A stretch of 64,000 nucleotides of DNA. It comes from Sipunculus nudus (taxonomy: Eukaryota > Annelida > Sipuncula > Golfingiida > Sipunculidae). Location: assembly GCA_026874595.1 (NCBI GenBank), contig CM049307.1:54788370-54852369 (forward strand), given 5' to 3'. The notes under the pieces were generated by a model that had not been told where the DNA came from, ran no database searches, and saw nothing but the letters and a program-made list of their open reading frames with translations. The position numbers and the translations under genes were made by a program. Shown in pieces: positions 1-12,045 of the stretch. Each line of letters opens with the position of its first letter. The stretch's first letter is position 1.

Positions 1-720
1 TATCCATAAAATCTTGATCAAGTTCCAAGATTTGGTGACCTTGGCCCATTTTTCTACATTTTAGAGCTGATTATAGAAAAACACTCAGAAGCTTATATCT
101 CAGGAACCATTGAGTGGATACCATAAAACATACTATGATCATTGGGACTGAAGGTCTGTACCTGCTGCACAAGTTTGGTGGTGCCACCTACAATTTCGGA
201 TTTTTTATGAATTTTTTATCAGATTTTTCATCTTTGGCCTTGTGAGCAGGAAATGCCTTAAAGGATTCACCGAAGGAATTTTGATTTCTTCGGTGAAGAT
301 GTATATCGACAAAATCTTGGTAAAGTTCTAATATTGGTGACTTTGACCTATTTTTCTCTTTTTCTCTCTGTTATAGAGCTGATTATAGAAAAACACTTAG
401 AAGCTTATATCTCACGAACCATTGTGTGGATTTTCACAAAACTTACTATAGTCATTTGGACTGATGGTCTGTACGTGCTGCACAATTTTGATGGCGCCAC
501 CTACAATTTCTGATTTTTTTAATGAATTTTTATAAGATTTTTCAATTTTGACCTTTTGTGCAGGATATCTCCAAAGGTATGCAACACCGGAACTACATTT
601 CTTCAGTGCTATTGCATATTTACAAAATCTTGGTCAAGTTCAAAGATGGGTGATCTTGACCTACTTTTCAAGTCACAGAGCTTAGAATAGAAAAAAACTG
701 GAGCCTATTTCTCAGGAAGC
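1..720. repeat. Three degenerate tandem units of about 305 bp
   Basis: Three successive blocks open with 'aaaatcttgg/atcaagtt' near positions 8, 311 and 624. The first two carry the same ordered landmarks: 'gagctgattatagaaaaaca', 'agcttatatctca', 'gaaccatt', a 'ctgtacctgctgcacaa'-like string and 'gcgccacctacaattt'. The third unit is shorter and more diverged. The first unit is cut by the window edge, so the array probably extends to the left. The 'gcgccacctac' landmark recurs in repeats near 29.0, 29.6, 38.1, 38.25 and 40.2 kb, so this is one branch of a dispersed family. No coding potential was seen. Confidence 0.75.
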
Positions 721-819
721 ATTTGGTGGATTGTTATGAAACATGTTACATACCTCTCAAATTTAAAGTTATAACTGATTATCCTAGTTTCGCAATGCCT
801 GATTTTTTGTGTGTGGGCA

Positions 820-1300
820 GATAATGACCAGTTACAGATCGAGTTCGCGTTTCGTACCAGTTGAACTATTTTTGACTCTATGACAGATCCTAAACATAGA
901 AAATTTCATGAAATATGGAAATTTTTATGAAAAATGCACATGTATGGACTTTTTTCACAGTGCCTGCAGATACTGGCCTGTTTTTTGGTGTCTTACTTGA
1001 TAATGACCTGTTACAGATCGAGTTTGCATTTTGCCCTTGTTGACCTACTTTTGACCATATGACAGCTCCTGAACTTAAAATTTTTTACAAAATTGAACAA
1101 ATATTTCTTATTTGCTCCAGGCGGGGACATTCGTGTTGTTCCGACACATCTAGTTATCCCTGGTTCAGTGAAGGGACAGGGCTCAAGGATATTCATAAAA
1201 TATTCAAGTAAAAACATATTATTATTGAAGGAAAGATTGAACCCTCTGCTTGACCTAACTGGCAGGAAACTACAGGTTTTCACCTGCCCAGGCCAGTAGG
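820..1300. repeat. Degenerate ~180-bp duplication and attached repeat tail
   Basis: The string 'ataatgacc(a/t)gttacagatc' followed by 'gagtt(c/t)gc(g/a)tttcg/tg' occurs at 821 and again at 1000, and the similarity continues through 'tttgac...tatgacag.tcctgaac'. It sits directly behind the ~305-bp tandem units and probably belongs to the same composite dispersed repeat. The small ORFs here run on both strands and match nothing I recognise. Confidence 0.55.
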
Positions 1301-3680
1301 GCAGTCTTAATGTTTAGCCCAAATACTTCCTTAATGTTCTGTCCATTTGGGAAATCATAGTTTGACATTAAATTTATAAATAGTACATTAATTAATTGTA
1401 TTTGTACATTGATGATACAGATGATGATCATATATATATATATATATATAAAACACAGCATTCTGAAAAAGCCGTGATTCTGGGAATATTCAAAAGAATA
1501 TAAGTGTTTACTACATAAAGGTGATCACTGAGCTGCTCATATACTGGGCTGCTACTAAAGTCCTTGTACACAATACACATATTGAAAAGAGGTACATAAT
1601 ATGGCAATATCAAGCACAGAAATGCAGCATGATACAGTATGAAAACATTAAATATGATTGAGCTGAATAAGTCCACCCCTCAGGGCCTGTATTGTTGTCA
1701 GAATGGCTTCAGGAAAACAGTCGTAGACCTATACTCCTCCAGGTGACCCCTTAATTGACACTTAATTAATATAAAGATATAAAAAAAAATTATTTTACTT
1801 ATTTTATTTTTCTTCTTTTGCAGACAACATTTCTTAGCACATAAATTATTAAACTTTTCAAAGTACTGATATTCCACAGATATAGTTCCCCAGGTCTGTT
1901 GTCTGTGACTGATCACACGTGACGTTTTATGGCACTGCACATGTTCACACCAGGGTGACCATCAATCATGGCGTCCACTAAATTCTAACCCCAGGACCTG
2001 TGTGCTGGTATTTACATAATAAATATGGATAGTCCAGGCCCTGTGTTCATACACTTGCCCCAGGTAAACCTGGGAGAGACTCAAAGACAGGTGACAAATG
2101 TGCTTAGCTGTTGAGAGGTGCCAATTGAAGCTGTACTGTGAGTTCTTGATCTAGCTTTGAGATAACTGTTGCTGAATACACAACTCTAGGCACTGCGGGC
2201 ATTGGCGCAAAGTCATCAGAAAGGTAATCACATACCTTATACATGCCTTATACAGGTAAACGAGGCTGTAATTGTAGTCTTTGTCAGTAAGTTAGCCTTA
2301 AAGTGCAGACATGTATGTTTGCAGCATGAATGATGACCCCTTCAACAAAGACTTGTTCAGATTCCTCTGATGGACTTGGGCATTACTTAGCTAGTGGGTA
2401 CATATAATGTATGTATATTGTTTATATTACATCATGAAAGGGACTGGCATTTATTCATTAGAATGATTTTTCCTGTGGTTGTTATATAGATGATTGCAGT
2501 ACTTAGTTAGCTGAAGACCTTTGGTCTCTGTTTCTTACCAAATGTATGATTGTGTAATTCAGTGGTAATTAGTAATCTTATTTTGATAAAACATGACTGG
2601 TATAATAATAATATTTATATGATTTGTCTAAAGGTGCCCATTCTTCTAATAGGCACGTTAGGTATACATGTAATATAGTGATCAGTCCTGGAAATGTAAC
2701 AGTATCTGGCAAGATTTCGTTCTCAAACTATTCCTGAAGCCTTTACACAGTAGAAATAAACTCATACTGGGCACAATCAGTAGCTAAAAAGAAAACATAA
2801 ACACAGCATCCTGCACTACTATCATAGTAAAATGTAACTAATTTGTGATTTATGTCAAGTTCATGGTCCTTCCTTGATTGCAAGTTTTCACACATGTGTT
2901 ATATCTGATGTTGGGCCATGGGGGTCTTGTTATAGTAAACAGATATACTTGGATTGTATTTATCAACACACAGGACCAAAACAATATATTAAACATGTGA
3001 AAGAGGGACATTGAGCCTGTAAGCTGGGGTTGTTTCACAAGGAAACTTTTGCATTCAGCCAAAGTGAATTGAGTGCAGGATGTTTTAATACACATGTGGC
3101 AAATGAATAGGTACCTTTAAATAAGATTAATGTCTATGCTAAAAATATCATTTTTCCTGGAAATGTCCCAACATAAATAAGTGAAAAACACAGCAAGTAA
3201 TTCATTGAATGATATTGGTTTGTACAGTAAAATATTAAACATCTTTACTTTATGTAAATTGTAATATTCTCTTTCATGTCATATAAGTAAATACTGTTCA
3301 AAGTAAGATTTATAGCATACATATGGAGTTCCTTCTTGAAGTAGCTAGTCCCTGAAGTTGAGGAAGTTTGTAATATATATGTGTCAGGTACAAGGTTGAT
3401 AATATCAGGTTATCTTAGTTCATCTGCAGGCTCCTGCTCAGAAAGAACACATGAAAGAAACAGTGTCATTTTTTACCACTCACATAAAATTATATATGTG
3501 ACAGAGTGGTGGGCCAATTAGTGTGAACTGATGCAAGATATGGCCTGAATCAAAGAAGATCCCGAATATCAGTTTATATCACAGAGTTACTGCCCAGTCA
3601 GCCCTGTAATTAACGGTTCTAGATCCCTGCTGCAATTGACATAATGCTCACAATATACAGATTTGCTTTATACTCATGAT
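1301..3680. other. Non-coding sequence upstream of the STOX gene
   Basis: AT-rich sequence with a short (TA)n run at 1430-1450. No exon-like ORF with splice sites was recognised on either strand. The short ORFs here have no familiar motifs and low-complexity composition. Confidence 0.5.
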
Positions 3681-3686
3681 ATGCGT

Positions 3687-3769
3687 ATAGAGTATCATCT
3701 TTTTATATAGAGTAAGTACTGTGCACACAAGCCAATTATATTATATAGCTGTGAAAGATGATACTCTAT
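3687..3769. repeat. Inverted repeat with 16-bp perfect arms
   Basis: The arm 'atagagtatcatcttt' at 3687-3702 is the exact reverse complement of 3754-3769, with about 51 bp between them. 'gtgcaca' strings flank the right-hand side. It could be a small foldback element or a hairpin-forming site. It lies about 0.9 kb upstream of the STOX start codon, which makes a regulatory role conceivable but unproven. Confidence 0.6.
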
Positions 3770-4076
3770 GTGCACATGACTTGGTGTGTGTGTCTTACCC
3801 TGCATATTAAGGATGCGTTCACTGATGTGTGAGACACCTGGATGAAGGGGGGTGACCTGGTTTTACGATTATTGTTTCATGGAGCCATTTCAGGGATAGA
3901 GTTGTTCGGCCAACCGTTTTAAGTGCACTTAATGACCTCTAGGCTTGCGTCTGAAGTGGTGAGTTGGTCTATCATAGGTGGCCATAACATTGGAGTATTA
4001 ATGTCCACCTGATCACTGTGTGTCCAATGTGTCCATCATGCGTATCACCTGGTGCACACTTAAGGGCACTGGGGTC

Positions 4077-4120
4077 CTGTATATATAAATAAGTTCAGGT
4101 TCGTAAACTTCTCATTTCTG
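4077..4120 (+). promoter_or_regulatory. Possible TATA promoter of the STOX gene
   Basis: 'tatatataaataag' at about 4080-4093 resembles a TATA box. A pyrimidine-rich 'cttctcatttct' about 28-30 bp downstream could serve as an initiator. This would give a 5' UTR of roughly 530 bp before the ATG at 4641. The evidence is motif and spacing only. In an AT-rich genome such strings arise by chance, so the call is weak. Confidence 0.25.
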
Positions 4121-4640
4121 GTTCCAGGCGTTCCCGGTGATGTTTGAACAAGACGCATACAACAACAACCTGTGAATGAGTGCAATCACTGCCTAGGAGT
4201 GAGAGGTCCCTGGTTGCTGCGTGTGAGGTCTGGTTTGGTGCTCAGTAATGTACGCAACACCATTGTGGAGAGACTGCTTCCAGTGCTTACAGCTGTTCCT
4301 TTGTTACTGACTTGTATGATACAACAGTGGATATACATGCAGGGTGACAAGGTGTCACAGTTTAACCTTAATTAAATTGTCATTAGTGCTGGAGTCAGTG
4401 ATTTCTGTTACACCAGTGACAGCATAGTACAACAGGTATCACAGTTGGTGATTGATTGTCCTTAATTAGTGACTAAAAGTGATGTGGATGAACTATATAA
4501 TATTTATATTATAATACAGGACTGGAATACCATTCTTTCTCTGATCACAGTGATACCTCTTGAGATATATCCAGTTACATGTGATTTTGTTCATAGTTGT
4601 AAAAGTTTGACCAGCTGGTCAAATAACACAGTGCTGTAGG

Positions 4641-5115
4641 ATGAGCAACCAGACAACAGAAATCATGGCGGACGGAACAAACGAGACAGGACTTCAGGAA
4701 GGGACAGAAGATAATAAAGAAAAAGATGTGTATGACACTCTAGCCGGGCGATGTATCGCTCTTGTGTTTAAGGAACGAAAAAGTCGCAGGCGAATGAAAT
4801 CTGTGAGAGAACGTAAAGATGTAGCAGTGGGCCATGAGTCATCGGAGAAAGAGAAGAGTGATTCAATGAAAGACCCACTATCCCTGAAAGAACCATTAAA
4901 AAAACAAGATATGTATGAGGAATTCCTGAAATCCAACTCACGATGTTATTGGAACCCTCACCTAGAGGAGAGTATTCGTAGCATCGAGTTTGCAGGGTGG
5001 TTAGAACCGTGCTGCCTCCTGGTGAGAGGAAGGGACATCTACCTTGAGACGATTAAATCAGCATGGGCAAAGAAAATATTACGAGCACCCCCTGGGTACA
5101 AATTGTCATCTTTAG
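4641..5115 (+). CDS. STOX: STOX coding exon 1 (N-terminal STOX module)
   Basis: Encodes residues 1-158 plus the first base of codon 159. Residues 1-90 are polar and Lys/Arg/Glu-rich. Residues 93-159 hold the conserved STOX N-terminal module, with R-C-Y-W-N (about 101-105), a G-W-L core, 'LLVRGRDIYL', 'SAWAKKILRAPPG' and K-L-S-S-L-G. This matches the Trp and Pro-Pro-Gly landmarks of vertebrate STOX1. The donor is ttag|gtgagt. The first ATG is at 4641, but a second in-frame ATG at 4665 (residue 9, context aatcATGGCG) has a better Kozak setting and could be the true start. The first-exon UTR boundary is not visible. Confidence 0.9.
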
Positions 5116-7329
5116 GTGAGTACAATATTTAAATGAAAAAGTTGCATACTTTTATTTTTTGCTGAATGCATTATGTGAAAAAAGTGATACTATCAAGGTT
5201 TTGTTACATGTAGTTACATGGTGACCTCTATGTAAAGTACTAATTCATAGTTTTGCTAGAATGTTTCAAAGTGACATGTATGTTAATTATTGCTTCTAGA
5301 ATATATAAATTACATACTAAATGTACCAGGTGAATTTATTAATACAGTGCAACTTGAATTACCATGACAGACCATCTTCATTGCAGAGGTCTTCTTTCAG
5401 TAGAGATTATAAGGTTGAAATTTAAAACTAAATCAGTTAGTATAGTTTATATGGTTTATGGTTTAAGTTTATCTCATAGCCTTTGATACCTGTTGAGGTC
5501 AACCTGCATTGGTCAGTATATTGAACAGGGTATTGTGCAATCCATATTTTCAAGGAGATAGTATCTACCTGTTCATATTCTTTAGAATTGAAATCTCAGC
5601 AAGACAGCCCTGATAAGATAATTTGCTTGTATGTCTTGTGATAGGTTTCTGTAAAATTTATTATAGTTTGAAAAATGTTGATTTGGTCCACTGCAGTAGA
5701 ATGTGTTTCATTTCAAGTGAAACACAGTGCTATAGTTATTCAATTTATCTGAACTCCCCGGTCTTAGCGAGGCCAATTTTCTCTCCGAGGCAAATGTTTG
5801 CAAGACCAATAACTCTAGACATCCGTTCCTGAAAGGAGAGAATGACTTCGATTCATGTTTCTAAACCAATAAAATCCCTCTGGAGCTCATGTCTTAGGAA
5901 AGCAACACAGACAGTTCAATAACGTCTTTGAAAACTGTGCTAGACGAGAAAAATAATAGTCATATGTATGCACGAGATCTCCTCGGAGCATGTTTTTCGC
6001 TGTGTCCAGATCTCTGTGTCAATGAACATGTAAATCCCTAGACTGACAAATATCATTCCGGCAATCCATGTGTTCCTGTTCGAATCATTTGGCGTGTTAC
6101 TGTCCCTTTGCTATGAAGCTGTGTAAATGTAGAATGTTTGCTCAGCCAGTGTGAATGTTTTTGAACATGTGCATGCCAGGCAACTTGCAATATTCTGGGC
6201 CGGCCTGGTATGATAAGGAGGTAAAGGAAAACATATAACCAGATGAACAAATGCCTCTTAGCCACAGTCTACTAAATACTGTTTTTGGAGCAGTGGTTTA
6301 AAGAATGCTGTTTGCTTTTCCTTTCATACCTACTTGGCAAATATTTTTGCTCGTAGGTCTATCATGTATATCACAGAGGGAAACATACACTGTACAAAGG
6401 AAATCGTAAAATTACAAATCCATTATCACAAGAGACTTGAAGAGAGTCCACCTGATTCTTACTTTTAAATTTTAAATCATTTTAATTTCAACATGTTTCA
6501 TTCATTTTTTCCTAAAAAATTTATATATAATTCTGCAGTCTTTCTTTGCTGGGTTTGACTTCACATACTACATGGGGAAAAACAAGTTACTGGAAATAAG
6601 AAAATTATGCTTCAGAGTAACCTGCTTGTGTAAAGTGCTGGATATAATGATTATTAATACATGATACGTGTCAAGAAAACATGTCTGATTTTGCACCCGG
6701 TGACCTCACATTCAAGAGATATTTACATACAAAACTAAGGAGTGCATGCATTTGCCAGTGCTAAATTTTATTCAGGATGACCTCAAAATGTTATAAATCT
6801 CACCTTTAAAAAGGCCTTTCTTACCACAAATTTTATTGAAATTGATAAATAACTTTTTTGAGACACCATGTAAATAACAAAGACGTCAACATCATTATTG
6901 CATCTAGATTTTGACCAACTTGTACTTTTACTAAGCTTTCTCTCCCATCTGTTAAAAAAGGAGAAAATCATTTAAATCCATCCAAAGACAGCTTGTATAT
7001 AAACAAACAGACAAAAAATTGAGACAAACAGACAGACAAACATTGAGACGTTATAGATGGGTAGACCTTGAGAAGGACATTAAGACCGACAGACAGATAT
7101 ATATATATATATATATAGGTAAAGTAGGAGGTAATAGGTAAAAAGGTTAAAAGGGAGAAATTGAGACAATATAAACAAACCAGCATTGAGGCAAAGAGAC
7201 ATTGAGACAAACAAACAGACACACATTCAACCAAAATAAGAGATATTAAAACAAAAGATAGAAGAACATAAAAAAGACAGTCAAAGATGAAAACACAGCC
7301 TTGTCCATTGTGATATTTAAATCATTGGT

Positions 7330-7750
7330 AGAGTAGCCTTACTCCATTTGTGTGGTCATGATAATCCTGTTGCAAGTAAGTTAACACTTTTGGGACAAGG
7401 ATGGTTACATCACTAGCAGACTGAAGATGACAGGCTGTGTGTGAGCATGGCAAGTCTCTTCAGGGGGAACAGGTGGTGTACCAGTGTGTTTAAACCAGGC
7501 TTGGCTGGCCAAGGGTAAAACTTATGATACATACTCTGATACTGTTAGAAAAGCCAGACTGGAACACCAAGAGAGGAGGCCCATACAAAGAACTTCTAGG
7601 TATGAGTGGTTAAGGTTATGCATATTAAAAATGGAGGCGGTCACCTCTACTAAGAGAAAACAGAAAGAAATGAAAAAAAAAGAGTAGCCTTTCTCCGCTT
7701 TGTGTTGTCATGTTAATCTTGTTACAAGTAAGTAAACACTTTGAGGATTT
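7330..7750. repeat. Pair of ~62-bp direct repeats 352 bp apart
   Basis: A block starting 'agagtagcctta/tctcc' at about 7330 recurs at about 7682. Both contain 'tttgtgt.gtcatg.taatc.tgtt.caagtaagt.aacacttt' with roughly 85% identity by eye. The spacing could reflect a local duplication or the ends of a small element. No target-site duplication was recognised. Confidence 0.55.
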
Positions 7751-8480
7751 ATCCTAAAACCAATCTTGTCCCATGTTTTGATTAACCTAAGCCTGAACAC
7801 AAACAGCTCTGTGGGCAGGTTGTTTTATACAAGCTTTTAACACCTGGGATCCAAGAACAATAAGGTTCCATAAAGATGTTAACGTTTCTGGACCACAAGG
7901 GGCAGTGTGTACTACCAGGCAAACCACCTGTGTCAAATCCAATCACATATACAACAAACTCCCGGCTTCCTGCCCTCAACAAGTAATTCCTTACTTTACT
8001 CAGAGACTTTTTATGTTGGCACAATGCCAGACTATGTTAAGCCTTGTAGGAGTAGTAACAACAAGGGGTTTTGCATATGTATGTCTTCTCTGAGCTCTGT
8101 TCTGGATGGTTGTTTATGCAGGTTGTTACAGGGGTTGACTGGCCATTGTGTAGCATTAATGAAATACTTTGTTTGGTGTTGACGTACATAATTGTTTGTT
8201 GTCACTATGATTTCTGGTGGTTGTCATCGGGGCCTGGGTTTAATGGGGTTGCTAACTCTTTTATTTAATTTATGGTGGTATGACCTGAGAGGTTACAGAC
8301 GACCAGGTGTGGAGTGTATATAACACAGTGATAATGATCTCAGGCAATGGATATTTTGTGTGTACTTTTGCACCAGCCCCAGCTGGAAGTAACTGTCATC
8401 TGTTGTTAAGAAAACATCTTATGATTGTATCCAGAACTCAGCTGTGAAAATCTTATGATTATATCCATATTTAAGCCTTA

Positions 8481-8514
8481 CCCCCCCCCCCCCCCCCCCC
8501 CCACACACACACAC
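8481..8514. repeat. Poly-C run followed by (CA)n
   Basis: A run of 22 C followed by about six CA repeats within STOX intron 1. It is a simple-sequence tract, and its length is likely variable between individuals and unreliable in assembly. Confidence 0.9.
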
Positions 8515-8739
8515 CTCTTAGTAAGGGAAGCTTATAGGGGTCAATGTGTTAATTTCAGTTTCAATATTTGTTATAGTCACAGAGTTATAGTCACATGTAA
8601 TGGACTTGCATCTGATTTTGTTTATAATTGCATCCATACGTCAACCATCAAACCCCTAGAATTATAATGCTATTGAATCTTTATTAATATGTGCTTCTGA
8701 TAAAGTTGATATGAAGTGAATGAAAATTCATGAATTTAG

Positions 8740-8980
8740 GGCCTTCACAATGGAAGTGGTTAAAAGCTCAAGCTCTCTGCTGGCGAAACAGGTTCAATAC
8801 CCACCATGGCTATGAGAATAGATTGTAGTGGCCCAATCAAGGCTGGTTTTCTCCATATCCTCCGGTTTCCTCCACTCTTACAGGCTGCTGAATGCCACCA
8901 TCCAAGCTATGCAGAGTGCCTTGTATTAGTTATCATAACAAGTTGTACAATACATGTAAAATAAATAAAGTTAAAAAACC
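8740..8980 (+). mobile_element. tRNA-derived SINE
   Basis: The head has an internal polymerase III promoter pattern: an A-box-like 'atggaagtggttaaaagc' at about 8750-8767 and a B-box 'ggttcaatacc' at 8791-8801, spaced as in a tRNA gene. It is followed by a body containing 'ctccggtttcctccac', a conserved string in many invertebrate tRNA-derived SINEs, and a 3' tail 'aaaataaataaag'. The tRNA part is too diverged to fold as a functional tRNA or to assign an amino acid. Insertion-site duplications were not identified. It sits in sense orientation in STOX intron 1. Confidence 0.7.
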
Positions 8981-11371
8981 CAGTTTATTCTGACTATTCA
9001 TGGTTTACATTATGGCTGTTAGAAATTACTAAGTTATTTGACATGTCAACATTAAGTTATGCTTTCAAAACCCAGCAAAGCTTGTGTGCAAAGCATCTAT
9101 CATAAGGTTGTGGAAAGTACATGAGAAAAAGTGGGTTGCACTTAGGTGACTAAGTTAGGTTCTTGTTAAATGACTTAAATTTCAAGTATTTCGAGTTTTC
9201 TGGCTTATTTAGTGCATATTTGGTATATTTTACATAAATATTTAGCCTTCTTGTTTATGATAATTCTTTTAAATGTTGATGTTAAATTTGTAAGAAAAAG
9301 ATGACATAACCTATTTGCAATGTCATTATTGTTTAAATACACAGCACTTTTACATGTTCTGTACCTACAAGATTTTGATGTACTGGTTATGGGTAAAATG
9401 TTGCTGAATAGAAATTTGAATTGGATTATCAGGAAAATGAAGTCATGGTACTGTCATCAATCATAAACATCAGAGGATTTAAAGAGCATTCAGTTTACAA
9501 TTTTGAATAGGAAATCCAGTTTGACAATCTCACAGTATGTATTCACTATAACATGAGTTTGTTGTCTTCTCTTAGTTAATTAGATTTACTGATTGTAGCA
9601 AGACTGGTCTCTAGCAGATCATAAACCAATTTGCCAGTATATACACTAGGAACTGGTTTACAGTAAACCGGACTAAAATAAACCAAGCTACTGTAGACCA
9701 CCTTGTAAGCAGACTACAGTAGATTAAACTGATGTGGATAAGTGGATTAGTGCAGATATAGTAATCAGATTCAGAATCCAGATTTTTTATTAGTGTGGAT
9801 GTGGCCTAAAAATGCTTTAAATAGCTAGTTCTGTCATAGTGGTTTTTTTCCTTAATAATAAATTGTGTTGTGCTTAGTTAGCAACTGTTGATGTTGCCTT
9901 ACTAAATATGTTGCCAAGACATCCTTGACAGTCAGACTCTGTCATTGTTTTTATGTCTATATTAGTTATTCTTATCAGAGTATTGTATATAAATAGATTA
10001 TAGATGGACTCCCAGTATATAAGCTACAGATGATGATACCTTTGCTCAGACTGTTGATGTCATGACCATTTGTCATACACGTGTATGATAACAAGACCTG
10101 GTTTCATTAATACCATGTTTATTGATACATGTGAGCACTGCTGACCAGTGGTGACTTGTCCAAGTTCATCAGTCTTGAGATGTAGACCAGATTAGACCTA
10201 CATATGTGATAACATTGTCTAGTACTGGCATTTTTGTCCATGGCAAGACATGTGGCCATAAGGAAAGCATTTTATGTTGTAAACAGTTGCTGTGTATGGG
10301 TGAAGCATTCTCACCTTGTAAAGTAGTAAGCACCATTATCACTAACCCCTTTGCCTTGACTAAGAGCCCACATGCCCTACACCAAATAAAGATCAGTTTT
10401 GAAAAGGATGGGCATGGAATTATTGTCTCAGTCTTTTCATTTAAGGTTAAAACTTCCATTTATAATTACATTGACATATCCTACCAAAACTTTGTTTTTG
10501 TTTAGAGTTTAGATGAGAATGAGTGAAGAAATTATGTCTTAATGCCATATATATTTAAAGTAATAGAATTTCTTAAAGGTGGGACTTCTTTCTTGAGAGG
10601 ATACCGTCAGGTTGGGATGGCTTTGGAACCAAAATTGAGGATGTCAGGACTTTAATTCTAAATATAAGAGACTGAAGTTTATGTGATGGCTGCATGGTTT
10701 CTGACTCAGCTCTTTACCTGGAAATATATAAATATTCATTTAGGATGGGATTGTACAAAAAAAAAATCCAGGTAATCCTGATTGTTAAATATGAAGCCAA
10801 TGACATGGGCAACTTTTATTTTGGATATATGACATTTTTTTTAAACTGTGTGTGTGTACTTTGGATAATTCTGATAATAATCACACAGTCATATCACACA
10901 GACATATATGTAAAATCTATAAATTGCAGTTTAGCTTAAGATAAAAATACCAGTGTTATCAAATGGTTCTGTGTTAAGCAACAATTAATGATTAGTCACA
11001 GCGGAAGAATTGCAAGCTCATCATTTTTGTGACTGGTAAAAATTGCTTTCCTTTGAAGAATATTATTATTACCTTAGAAGGACACCTTTGTCCTTGGTAT
11101 TTGATAATGACTCACTTAATACTTATCTTTGGGGTAATTACAGATATTAATATAGATACCATAATACAGACACAGATAAACAGAGGACACCAACAAATCT
11201 CATTATCAGGTAATATCAACACATATCGGGGTATCCCCTTACAGATCTTATCTGAGTGTATATTTGGTTTGCTTATGGTATATATAGGATCAGACAGTGA
11301 TACCTTTGATCAAAGGATCAATACCAGGTAAATATCAGGAGCATCCTTGAACACAGGACTTAAGTTCATGA
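8981..11371. other. Intronic sequence without recognised features
   Basis: AT-rich intron DNA. Two short perfect palindromes lie near 9.65-9.73 kb (ggtttac-a-gtaaacc, and ctactgtag paired with ctacagtag about 20 bp on), probably remnants of a small foldback element. No exon or RNA gene was recognised. Confidence 0.4.
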
Positions 11372-11550
11372 TCACTCCCTTCTCCTGCTGTCAGTACACT
11401 TCGTTTTTAACTGGCCGTCGGTCAACTTTCCACATTTCAGGTTCACTCTGAGGACTTCCATTATGAGTCTGTCATCGTCTGCAATCACTTGGTCACATGT
11501 CAGGGTTTCTGACTGTGCTATAACCTTTCCATCCCTTCTCGTCCATAGAT
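11372..11550 (-). CDS. Possible minus-strand terminal exon or element-derived ORF (56 codons)
   Basis: On the minus strand, two possible acceptors (tttcacag and aaaaacag) precede an open stretch reading D-L-W-T-R-R-D-G-K-V, then T-C-D-Q-V-I-A-D-D-D-R-L-I-M-E-V-L-R-V-N, then C-G-K-L-T-D-G-Q-L-K, with a stop at 11372-11374. The composition is protein-like (charged residues alternating with hydrophobic ones) rather than low-complexity. I do not recognise the family. Its upstream edge shares sequence with a second dispersed copy near 61.4 kb, where the same frame is broken by a stop. It may therefore be the coding remnant of a repeat rather than a host exon. Confidence 0.25.
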
Positions 11551-12045
11551 CTGTTTTTTGCTGTGAAATTTTTTATTATTTACAATTCAAAGAAAAAAAT
11601 GGTAATATAGGATAGAATAATGAGGAACCTAATTTTCAACATGGTAAATAAACACCTACCTTCCGCCTTATTTAAGAAAAAGAATTATTTAGAAATACAG
11701 CAGATCAGACCTAATTATGGTGGTCAAGGTCATTGGTCACATGCAAAAAACAGCCTCAGTTCACAGCGGCTGATTGGATGATGTCATGTAAACACTCTAA
11801 AAAATGTAAATGGCTGAAACAAAGATGGCTACTCATGCAGGGACACATCTGATCTGTCAGATCATTTTGATGAGTAAATAAAGTTGTGAAACAAGCTTTA
11901 GATTTATTGTAAAATTATTTTTAATTGCCAAATCAGGCTTGTCACTTCTGTGTTTATCTTTTTTTGGAATTATTTAAAATTAGAAATTTTAAGAAATTGT
12001 CTCCAAAAAAACAGGTGGACATGGTTTGGTGAAACGGAGTATAAT
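11500..12045. repeat. Dispersed repeat, copy 1 (partner at 61.4-61.9 kb)
   Basis: It shares ordered landmarks with 61395-61880: 'ttccatccctt', 'ccttatttaagaaa', 'tttagaaata', 'ggtcaagg', 'gatgatgtcatgt', 'ctcatgcagggacacatctg', and 'aaaacag.tggaca...ttggt'. Identity is roughly 70-80% by eye over about 0.5 kb, with indels. Both copies are in the same orientation. No terminal inverted repeat or poly-A end was recognised, so the class is unknown. Confidence 0.7.

Noticed and set aside
1093-1299. Short ORF containing G-G-D-I-R-V-V-P-T
   Set aside because: Briefly resembles an enzyme motif, but lies inside a dispersed repeat and is too short, without splice sites or further homology.
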